From NCBI RefSeq assembly GCF_016616885.1, contig NZ_CP067102.1, forward strand, positions 124,001 to 188,000: 64,000 bases of DNA, given 5' to 3'. The stretch comes from Bradyrhizobium diazoefficiens. Lineage in GTDB: Bacteria > Pseudomonadota > Alphaproteobacteria > Rhizobiales > Xanthobacteraceae. The notes under the pieces were generated by a model. The model did not search any database. It was not told the DNA's origin and worked only from the letters and a program-made list of their open reading frames with translations. Numbering within the stretch: the first letter of the stretch is position 1; the number at the start of each line of letters is the position of its first letter. The position numbers and the translations under genes were made by a program. Positions 44,252-52,600 of this stretch are shown here, one piece after another.

Positions 44252-44941
44252 ATGAGAGACCGCGAGATCAACAAGCCAAGTTCATGGAACGGCAAGGCGC
44301 TGAACGGCGATTGGCTGTTAACGCTGAAGATCGATGGCGTCCGCGCCATCTGGCACGACGAGCACGGCTGGCTGAGCCGGGCGGACAAGCAGCTCTACAA
44401 CATCCCGCCGTGGAAGGGTGGCCCGCGCGACTGCGAGGTGTACGTTGGCACCTTTCGCGACACCATCAGGGCGACCCGCACGAAACATCTCAAGCCCGGC
44501 ACCCCACCGATCCTGCGCGAGCACCTCTATGGGCTCGATCCGCTCGACGCTCGGCTCAACCAGGGCAGGCTGACCGATCCTAGCGTGAACGACATCCTCG
44601 ACCAGCTCAGCCGCGCCCAATCATTGGGTTACGAGGGCGTCGTCCTTCGGCAGAAAGACCGCTGGATCAAGGTCAAGCCGGAGGAGACGCACGACGTAGT
44701 GATCACCGGATTCTGCGAGGGCGGGGGCAAGCACGTCGGACGGTTGGGGTTCGTCACCACCACGCAGGGCGACGTGGGCAGCGGCTTCTCCGAGGAGGAA
44801 CGAGTGGCCCTCTGGGCTGAGGCTGAGGCCGGAACGCTGGTCGGGCAGATGATCGAGGTGAGTTGCATGATGCTCACCCCGGATGGCATGTTTCGCCATC
44901 CGAGGTTCGTTCGCATGCGGCCGGACAAACTCGCCGCGTAG
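44252..44941 (+). CDS. Small ATP-dependent DNA ligase
   Basis: The 229-residue product has the nucleotidyltransferase motifs of ATP ligases: motif I KIDGVR with Lys26 as the AMP acceptor, an EVYVGTF region for motif III, EGVVLRQ for motif IV and WIKVKP for motif V. A short OB-like end (GRLGFVTTT ... MIEVSCMMLTPDGMFRHPRF) follows. It joins nicked DNA and is the size of minimal phage or accessory ligases. The start ATG follows GGAGAG. Ku is encoded 8 kb away, so joint use in end joining is conceivable but unproven. Confidence 0.83.
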   Translation: MRDREINKPSSWNGKALNGDWLLTLKIDGVRAIWHDEHGWLSRADKQLYNIPPWKGGPRDCEVYVGTFRDTIRATRTKHLKPGTPPILREHLYGLDPLDARLNQGRLTDPSVNDILDQLSRAQSLGYEGVVLRQKDRWIKVKPEETHDVVITGFCEGGGKHVGRLGFVTTTQGDVGSGFSEEERVALWAEAEAGTLVGQMIEVSCMMLTPDGMFRHPRFVRMRPDKLAA

Positions 44942-45861
44942 TCCCCGTAATGACAGAAGGACCGGCCCGAAGGAGCAGCGGTCCGCGAGGAGCAACCTGG
45001 GCTGCTCGCCCGAGGCATTGAGTGATTATGGTCATCAATCTCGCCTTCGCCGCAACGTCTGGGCCCTCGCCGGACAATGTCCTGACGCCTCTCGCACGAG
45101 CCGCTTATTTGTCTAAATAGCGCTGGTTGGCCATCGCTCCGCCTATGGCGCAAAAAAATCAGCCGGCAGGCGCTGCTCATCCCACTATATTTTTGCCCCG
45201 CCGATCCGCCCACCCACCTCCCCACCCCTACCCTCCCCTTCCCTTTGCACTTCAGCGCAAAGGGTAAAGGAGAGAGGTGAGTACCACCAGACGACCCGCC
45301 CCCATTGCACAGCCCCGAAGTCGGCTTGCTGATTCCACATCACCGGATTTTCGCGCTATGCCAAGCTTCATCCCGGGCGCTCAGCCTCGGTCGCGTGGCT
45401 TACGACCCGTTCACTGGGCTCGACGTGACCCGGCCGGCGACCCATCCGTCGTGCATCCTCGGATGAGGATCTGCAACGGGTGTGTCCGATTGGGCCCTTT
45501 GAGAACGCCGCCTCTCTGATTAGGCGCCTTACCAGTATCGAAGGCGACTGCGCGATCCGCTCCCAGTCCTTCGTCCGCGCCTCCTCAAGACGGCGCCTCC
45601 AAAATAGAATTGGCCGCATAGGATCGGCCTTCAAAGCTAACGGATCTTCATCGGATTAACCCGCAACGATTGCGTCGCCCTTGTGCCATTGCTTTTACAA
45701 CACCTAGACGAGTCCGACGAATGCCGAAACATTCTGACCTACGAAACGAATCAACTGCGATGCTTCGTGCGAATCTTCCCAGAGCAGCGACGAGGGGTAC
45801 CGGCACGTAAGGGACTCGGAAGCGTGACGTAGCCTGATGACTTGCAAGGTGCGAAGCTCAA
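44942..45861. other. Long intergenic region
   Basis: About 920 bases without a supported gene. Frames such as 45368-45634 on the minus strand are open but featureless. The stretch 45190-45240 is a pyrimidine-rich tract of C and T with no coding signal. A hairpin with 8-base-pair arms (45241-45248 with 45257-45264) follows it. Another stem near 45135-45165 ends in a run of A residues, which would be a T-run on the minus strand. Confidence 0.45.
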
Positions 45862-45886
45862 AGAGCCCCCAACCGGGGGCTCTTTT
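45862..45886 (+). terminator. Rho-independent terminator
   Basis: A perfect 9-base-pair stem (45862-45870 with 45875-45883, loop AACC) runs straight into TTTTT. It is a strong intrinsic terminator for plus-strand transcription. On the minus strand it follows the XRE regulator gene by 33 bases and could also serve it. Confidence 0.8.
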
Positions 45887-45918
45887 TCTAACTCCGCCGA
45901 TGGTGCCCACGAAAAACC

Positions 45919-46179
45919 TCACTTCTTCTTGCGTCCCTTTCTAAGGGTCGCCGGAGGCTTTTCACCGTGCTTGGGCACTAGCAGCAATTCACTTACCGCA
46001 ACCTCCAAAGCAGCCGCGAGCCGGTCCAGAGTTTCGACCGTCGGGTTTTCGACCCCGCGCTCAATCCGCCCGACGTAGGAGCGGTCAACACCGGCGTCCA
46101 CCGCCAATGCCTCCTGAGACAACCCGCGCCTCACGCGAAGCCGCCTAAGATTCCAAGCCACCAAAGCCTTCGCCTTCAT
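45919..46179 (-). CDS. XRE-family transcriptional regulator
   Basis: The 86-residue product is one helix-turn-helix domain of the XRE/Cro type: NLRRLRVRRGLSQEALAVDAG then DRSYVGRIERGVENPTVETL with the recognition helix near residue 33. A basic tail (RKGRKKK) ends it. It would bind DNA as a dimer and probably represses the divergent GYF/PP2C cluster; the 158 bases between them would hold the operator. The terminator at 45862 lies after its stop. Confidence 0.88.
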   Translation of the reverse strand: MKAKALVAWNLRRLRVRRGLSQEALAVDAGVDRSYVGRIERGVENPTVETLDRLAAALEVAVSELLLVPKHGEKPPATLRKGRKKK

Positions 46180-46337
46180 AGGCAGAAGAGACGGCTTTGC
46201 GGTCCTTTAAAACACGGATTATACTGCTCCTATTTCAACATTCGCTTCGGGCTGAAGCGAAACATAGGCGGCCTTTGGATGAACCCCTCCGGCGACATCC
46301 TTGGGATGCCTAAGAGAACGAGGAAGCTGGGGCGGTA

Positions 46338-46916
46338 ATGAGCGATACAATTGAGGCGGGTGGCGCAAGCGCCAGCAATTGGTACTTCACCGAGAACGGC
46401 CAGCGCAAAGGCCCGATAACCGCGACCGACCTATTGGAGCTGTTGGAAGCAGAGAAAATCAGCGGCGACACGCCCGTTTGGCGCAAGGGTCTTGCCGACT
46501 GGCAGCCGCTCCGAAATACGGAGTTGGCTGGGCATCTTCGGGATACACCTCCCCCAGTCGCGTCCAACTTTGTGAACAACAGCCTTGTCTGGACTCTCGC
46601 CATCGCACCGATCGGCTATGCTTTCCTCGCGGGATGGCGCGACATGCAAATTATGGAGGATCCCCTCGGAGATCACTCCTTCGCACAGTTCGTCGCTCTG
46701 GGTCTTCCTTTACTGCTCAACGCCACACTGTGCCTCGTAGACGAGCAGCAACTGAAACGCGCGGGTTACGCCGATAGATGGCTCACGCTCTTCGGTATTC
46801 TTCTGGCGCCCGTCTACTTGTTCCTGAGAGCGAAGCGCCTGCGCCAAACGCCTGCCTATGGCTACGCCTGGGTGGCGTCCTTCATCATCAGCATTCTCCT
46901 GTCGACCCCCCACTAG
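46338..46916 (+). CDS. GYF_2-domain membrane protein
   Basis: The 192-residue product begins with a GYF_2 domain (about 14-60; WYFTENGQRKGPITATDLL and a later VWRKGLADWQPL), a module that binds proline-rich peptides. It then has three to four membrane helices to the end. In bacteria such proteins often lie with DUF805 or superinfection-immunity proteins. Here the next gene is of that last type. It is the first gene of a cluster divergent from the XRE regulator. Confidence 0.75.
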   Translation: MSDTIEAGGASASNWYFTENGQRKGPITATDLLELLEAEKISGDTPVWRKGLADWQPLRNTELAGHLRDTPPPVASNFVNNSLVWTLAIAPIGYAFLAGWRDMQIMEDPLGDHSFAQFVALGLPLLLNATLCLVDEQQLKRAGYADRWLTLFGILLAPVYLFLRAKRLRQTPAYGYAWVASFIISILLSTPH

Positions 46917-46953
46917 ATTTCGACGTTCCAGCAACATCCCGCGGAAGTCTGAC

Positions 46954-47363
46954 ATGGACCATTTCGACGATCTCGTCTTCATCGGCGTGTTTTTCTTGAT
47001 TATCGGCGCAATCTACATCGCCCCCACTTTTGTTGCCTTCAGGCGCAACCACCGAACCGCTGGATCATCATGGTGACCAATGTCGCCTTCGGCGGCACGA
47101 TCATCGGGTGGGGGATTGCGATGGTGTGGGCGATGCGGGCGGCTCACCGAATAGGCGCTGTGAGCAGCGGCGGGGAGTCAGGCCTCAACCTCTTCGTCAA
47201 CGACATGAAAAAGATTCAGGTCGTCGATCCTACGCCTCTGCCCGCCACGTCTCCTGTGCAGGAACTGGAGCGCCTTCATGATCTTCTCGTCCGGGGAGCG
47301 ATTTCCCAGATCGAATTCGACGGCGTGAAGGCGAGGCTGTTAGGTGGCGCTTCGTCACGATAA
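46954..47363 (+). pseudogene. Superinfection-immunity/SHOCT protein split by a frameshift
   Basis: Two frames together give a superinfection-immunity-type protein: the first reads IYIAPTFVAFRRNHR, the second TNVAFGGTIIGWGIAMVWAM and then a C-terminal SHOCT domain (LERLHDLLVRGAISQIEFD). At about 47055 the sequence CCGAACCGC lacks one A compared with the expected His-Arg-Asn-Arg-Trp reading, shifting the frame. As written the product stops after RTAGSSW. The intact protein would have two membrane helices. It is a true mutation or a sequencing error at a short A run. It was probably once coupled to the GYF and PP2C genes. Confidence 0.7.
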
Positions 47364-47397
47364 TGACGGCGCCCCTCATCGAGGCTTGAGCGACCAC

Positions 47398-48150
47398 ATG
47401 ACGAGATGGACCATTGCTGCCTTTACCCATCGCGGTCGAGTGCGCCCGAACAACGAGGATGCTATCGCGATCGACAATCGTGTCCTCACCGGTGACATGG
47501 ACGCGCCTATAGTCATGACGTCACCGAACGGTTCCTGCCTCCTGATGATCGCGGATGGCATGGGTGGCCACGCGCACGGCGCGATGGCCAGCCGAGCCGT
47601 GCTCGATTATCTGGTTGCTACGGTCGATCGGCTTTCAAGTCCCGCGTCCTGTGCCGAGGTAGTCGAGGAAGCCAATGGGCATCTCTATGAACTCATGCGG
47701 GAGCACGAGGAAGCGCTCGGCATGGGTTCGACACTCGTTGGAGCCGTTCTGACGGCCGGTAACCTACTCACATTCAACATTGGCGACAGCCGCGGCTACC
47801 TGTTCAGCTCGGGCCAATTGGTGAAGCTCAGCTACGACGATGTACTCGAAGGCGCGAGCAGTCCCTTCGGGCCCCGCCGGTCCCATGCTCTCACTCAGGC
47901 TCTGGGCGGCTCCACATTTCACCTTGCCGTCGAACCTCACATCTCCATCGACGCGCCGCTTGCGCCAGGCGAAACCCTGCTCCTTTGCAGCGACGGCCTT
48001 ACCGACATGGTCAGCGACCAAGCTATCAGTGACGCATTAGGAACCGCCCAGGACCCGCTTCAGGCCGCGAAGCGTCTCGCTGCAAAGGCATTTGGCGCCG
48101 GAGCACGAGACAACGTCTCCTTGCTGATCGCACGCTGTTTGGACGCCTGA
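47398..48150 (+). CDS. PP2C-family serine/threonine phosphatase
   Basis: The 250-residue product carries the PP2C motifs: THRGRVRPNNEDA near the start, LMIADGMGGHAHG with the metal-binding Asp, FNIGDSRGYL, LLCSDGLTDMV and a final ARDNVSLLIA. It removes phosphate from Ser/Thr of proteins and needs two divalent metals. It is soluble with no added domain. No Ser/Thr kinase is seen nearby. I took the ATG at 47398; one at 47344 would overlap the previous gene. Confidence 0.9.
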   Translation: MTRWTIAAFTHRGRVRPNNEDAIAIDNRVLTGDMDAPIVMTSPNGSCLLMIADGMGGHAHGAMASRAVLDYLVATVDRLSSPASCAEVVEEANGHLYELMREHEEALGMGSTLVGAVLTAGNLLTFNIGDSRGYLFSSGQLVKLSYDDVLEGASSPFGPRRSHALTQALGGSTFHLAVEPHISIDAPLAPGETLLLCSDGLTDMVSDQAISDALGTAQDPLQAAKRLAAKAFGAGARDNVSLLIARCLDA

Positions 48151-48173
48151 ATTGTAGCGAAAGGAACCGTTTT

Positions 48174-48710
48174 ATGGGGTTGGAGCACTCTTTCAAAACT
48201 TGCTGCGTTGCAGCGATCTGTATCGCAATCAACTGCACAAACAGCCGAGCAGAAGTTATCGTTTACAAAGAAGCTTGCGCGCATGACGCATTCGAAGACT
48301 GGAATCTGACGTGCAAGATCGACAAGAACACCTTTGCCGCTGACCCCAGCGATTTCCGAACCATCACTTTCAGGGAAATCAGGTCCATAACGATCTGCGC
48401 ATCGTTCAACAACGGTGGCGGACTGAACGTCCCTGCAACCATCGTCCACAATTACAACGACGGCAGGCAGTCAAAGCCAACTGAGCTTTTCAACACCGTA
48501 AAATTCCAGGGTGGTTTGACGGCCAATAAAGTTTCCTGGCTCGGAACAAGTCCGCGGTTCGTTCCGGCAGATGGCCGGGCGTGGAGCGTGAGAGCCGACC
48601 TGCTTCAAACCGGCCGCCCGAACTTGTTCGCTTACACGGAGACCATGCTGAACGGTCAAAGGCCGGTCGGGGAGATACGCGCCTCATGCAGCTTTCTTCA
48701 GGACAAATGA
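48174..48710 (+). CDS. Secreted hypothetical protein
   Basis: The 178-residue product starts with a signal-peptide-like segment (CCVAAICIAINC, cleavage near SRA) and continues as a beta-rich domain with five further cysteines that could form disulfides. No family was recognised. It follows the PP2C gene by 23 bases and is probably exported to the periplasm. Confidence 0.5.
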   Translation: MGLEHSFKTCCVAAICIAINCTNSRAEVIVYKEACAHDAFEDWNLTCKIDKNTFAADPSDFRTITFREIRSITICASFNNGGGLNVPATIVHNYNDGRQSKPTELFNTVKFQGGLTANKVSWLGTSPRFVPADGRAWSVRADLLQTGRPNLFAYTETMLNGQRPVGEIRASCSFLQDK

Positions 48711-48830
48711 AGGGCATACTGCAAACGCACAGACGGACTGCGATCCTTTGTCTTACCGTGCTTGAGTACTTCCAATGAAAAGCCGAGGCAGACCTCGATG
48801 CTGAATAGCGCTCGCTGAAAGGATGACGGA

Positions 48831-49250
48831 ATGACGTTCGATAAATATGCTGCTTTAGGTAGAGGCGGAGCAATGATTATGGCTCTGTTCCCGACTACAG
48901 CGACAAGTCAGTCATCGAGAATCGACGTGCCGGTCATGATCACGCCCGGTGGTGGAGATGCTTGTGCAAATGGCGAGATTGTTGGACTGGATCCGAAGGG
49001 TGACGGATTCTTGTCCGTGCGCAGTGGCCCAGGGGGGCGCCCATACAGAGAGATAGATCGTTTGTTCAACGGCAATCAGATCTACATCTGTGGCCAAAGC
49101 GGCGCCTGGTATTCGGTGGTCTACACCGCGGATAGAGGCATTGGTCGCGAGTGCGGTGTCAGCACGAGCTGGTCAACACAACAACCCTACACCGGACCGT
49201 GCCACCACGGTTGGGTTCACTCGCGGTACGTAAAAGGCGTCGCCGGATAA
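48831..49250 (+). CDS. Secreted SH3-like protein
   Basis: The 139-residue product has a weak signal peptide (AMIMALFPTTATSQ) and a bacterial SH3 domain: FLSVRSGPGGRPYREIDRL, YICGQSGAWYSVVY and a closing GWVHSRYV. SH3b domains bind cell-wall peptides or proteins. Four cysteines may pair. It is the last gene of the GYF-PP2C cluster; its partner and role are unknown. Confidence 0.65.
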   Translation: MTFDKYAALGRGGAMIMALFPTTATSQSSRIDVPVMITPGGGDACANGEIVGLDPKGDGFLSVRSGPGGRPYREIDRLFNGNQIYICGQSGAWYSVVYTADRGIGRECGVSTSWSTQQPYTGPCHHGWVHSRYVKGVAG

Positions 49251-49646
49251 CTCACGCGACGGGATCGAATGGGAAGGCGCTCAGCTTGCCGAAAGTGTGG
49301 TCCGAGATATGGGCTGTAGAACAGCCAATTTCAGGAGGCTCTAAAAAATAGAGACTTTTCGACCTGTATGGCGAAGAGACTGTCCAAAATGGTGTATACG
49401 CCCTCATGCGCGCTGGTTCGCCGAGGTACAACAAACGCCCTGCACCGCAGGCGTGACCAGTGCGCCGGACATCAGGCTCGTCCATCGCAATTCGCGTGCA
49501 ATCTTCACACAAGTATGGGCCCGAGTGTGGGCGAAAACGTTCGGCGGAAGGTTGAACTCGGTTGCAACTGAATAGCTCGCTGGCGTGAGCTCACCGTCGC
49601 GTGACGCAAGTAGCGGTGAGAAGACGAACACGGTTGCGCGTCACTA
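49251..49646. other. Intergenic region
   Basis: No gene or clear structure is seen in 396 bases between the SH3-like gene and the 3' end of the large ATPase gene. Open frames on both strands are short and lack features. Confidence 0.45.
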
Positions 49647-52600
49647 TCACCGCCTCTCGAACCGATACCGTACCGAGCCGCTTCGTACGAGCCGGAACCT
49701 ATTCCTCGTATCGGCGCTAACCGGGTTGCTCAATGGCAGAACACGCCAGCGGGAGGGATCGAATACGAACGGCACATACAAGATCCTGAATCGTCGCTTG
49801 CGTTCAAGGCTGGCACTACCTGCGATCTCGAGCTCCCGGGCGCTCAATTCGAATTCGCCACCTTCGTCAAGCGCCGACTTCACCTCATAGAGATACTCGT
49901 GTCTGGCGGTTTCGATGCGGAAGTCATAGCCAAGGCTGTCGTCTCCCTCGCTGCCGGTACAAAAGGATGCTCGGTTCGAGGATACCCAACAATCGTCGGT
50001 CATTTCCTTGGGGTGACGCCGGCGCAGATATTCACGAGCAAGCCATTCGCTGGCGATACCCATCGCCTGGCGAACGGAATCTGGAGGTTGGTTGCGCCAA
50101 GCTTGGCCTCTCCCACCGCCTGGCCCCGGGTGCCGGCGCTCTCCACCTGATTGCTCCTGGACAGCAAGACGCGGTGGCCGGCTTCGATTGAACCAATCGG
50201 AACCTTGGGCGAGCGTAGCTTCGGCGAGCTGCTCGAACAGCGCGACGAAGCCGTCTCCACCGGTATCGAGCGGCTGGTCGCCAAACTTGACCGTGCGCTT
50301 CTCGACGTCCGCCTTGCGACGCGCCTCGTGTGTCTCGCGCTCTTCGTGCTGGAGATCGGTCTCGGTCAGCTCAAGATCCTCAATCGCATCGGTTTGCGGC
50401 ATGTCAAGTGGCCACGCCTCGACCCTTGACAGCAAAGCGGGAAGAGATTCCCGTCTGGCCGCTTCAAAGTCGATAAACCCCTTGTCGTAGAGGGCGCGCA
50501 CTACCAGCTGGGGGTCCGCCGTGTCCATCAGCGGGGGGCGGCCAATGCCCTTCTTTCGACACCAGACGCGTATGAGGCTCGCGAGCCGCGCGTGATTCGA
50601 CGCGATTAGCTTTCGGTTAGCTGCGACGACGGTTTCGAAATCGGGCAACGTGATCGATGGGTCGTCGGCACCGAGGTTGGCCTGAGCTGCAGTAGCGGCG
50701 ATTCCCGCGACAAAATCTCGGTCAATCGTTTCGTACTCGATCGGCCACGCTGGGTCGAACGCGACAAACTCAAGCTTGCGGAGCGCAACATAATCGCCGA
50801 GGTCCCTACCCTCGCGCCAGTTGCCGGCAAACCGCCGGCGTACGCGATCAACCAGCGAGGGCGTAAGCTCCGCCATGAACACGCCGAACAGGCGACGAAA
50901 GTCCGCCTCGCTGTTGAGGGGTGGATAGCCTAACTCGGCAAGCGTCCGGCCGTAGGCCTGGAAGTCGAAACCCATTCGCCGGCGTATCAGGACTTGGTCA
51001 TCTGTGGTGTCGATCGCTGCAAGCGCTTCGCTTGCCGTGTCCGCTCCTAGTTCGGTGATCAACCAGTCGCGCAACTTCAGCGCTGGGCCAAGCCTGTCCT
51101 GCCGTTGCACTAGGCTATCGGCTGTGCTCCTCCCTCGTATAAAGCAGACGATCGGCAACACTGCGCGCACCAGTCGCTCCACGCCACCGCGAGTTGCGGC
51201 GAAGTGGTCCCGGACAACACTGACGTCACGACGTATGGCTCGCGCGAGCATATCCTCGCTCGGCGCGACAGAAGCATCCGAGTAACCCTCCCGCACCAGG
51301 CGTCCTAACATAGGCTCCAAAGTGTTTCTGCGCGAGCCCACGAGCTTGGTAATCGCTGGTGCAGCCTCAAGTAAGAGATCGACGCTGATCGGCTCGTCGC
51401 CGGTGACCAACAACGTGGGAAATCGGGCGTGCGGGACCGCCTGGACGCGATCGTCGCCATGAGCTGTGATTTCCTGGTCGTCGATCAGAAGCGCGAAGCG
51501 CTCGCATCGCCTCAGCCGTATTTGTCGTAGGCGGTGGTCGAGCTCGTCGGTCCGCAAGGTGCGGAACTCTAGTGCATCGCCGAGATATTCGTGGGCAAGG
51601 ATTGCAACGTCGCTCAGCCACGCGAGGCTCCCAGCAGCGAAGTGGGGATCGGTCGGGTTAGGTTGGAACGTCTGTCCGTCGACTTGCAGCTGGACGTCTC
51701 CCGAATCGGCGAGCCTTGGCGCAAAGCCGCCGGTGGCGACCAGCAGGTCCCGGAGGATCGCGCCGTCTGTCTCGCCCACGTCGAGGATGGCTTCACCGCG
51801 GTCGGCAAGCGCCCGCGCAGCGAAACCCTGGCGTTCGGTGGTCACATGAACAATAGGCGGCGTTTCAGGATCTGGCGAAAGCAGTTCGAGCCCACCCGAG
51901 CGCTCGACGACGATCACCAGTGACGTCCCGAGCGTCGGCCGCTGCTCCGCAACATCATTCCATGCGCGCCGAAGTTGCTCGCGCATCTCACGCCGCTCCG
52001 CTGCTGACAAATCGGAGAGCGCAGTCGCGAGGGACACCAGGCGACCAGGGGCGGACTCAGCCGCAGCCCAGTCGCGAAGCCCGATTCTTTCATCGAAGAG
52101 GATTGCGGGAAGCGCGTTACGGCTGCCGGGTTCCGCGGAAAATCGCGGGACAAACCGGGGCGGCATCTGGCGCATGACCGTCGTCGACCAACTCTGACTA
52201 GGCGCCTCGAAGCTGGCCTCATCGCGGCGCAGGCCCGCTGGCCAGCGACCTTCCCGAAGGAAAACCTGGAGCGGCGTTGGCAACTCGATGCTCTGATACC
52301 CACGCCAATGACTGATTCTGAAAGTGAAATGCGCTGCGCCATTCTCGCGAAGATAGGCGATGATTAAGTCGGAAAGCGCCTCCCGTGCGGCGAGGGACAG
52401 CGACGAGTGCTCAAGCTGTCCGGGCAAGCGCCAGACCTCACCCTGGAGCTGATATTCGGTATATGGATAAGAGAGGCTCACTTTCCTGGCATGCGCGGTC
52501 CAATGAGCATCGAGGCCCAGCTTCGGCAGGCCCGAGAATAAGAGGCCGTTCCAAAAATTCGAGGGCGTTCCGACTCGGCGAATCTCGCCAGTGATCGGCT

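Noticed and set aside
45277..45634. Open frames on both strands in the 45 kb gap
   Set aside because: No family feature or convincing start; the two strands have equally poor candidates.
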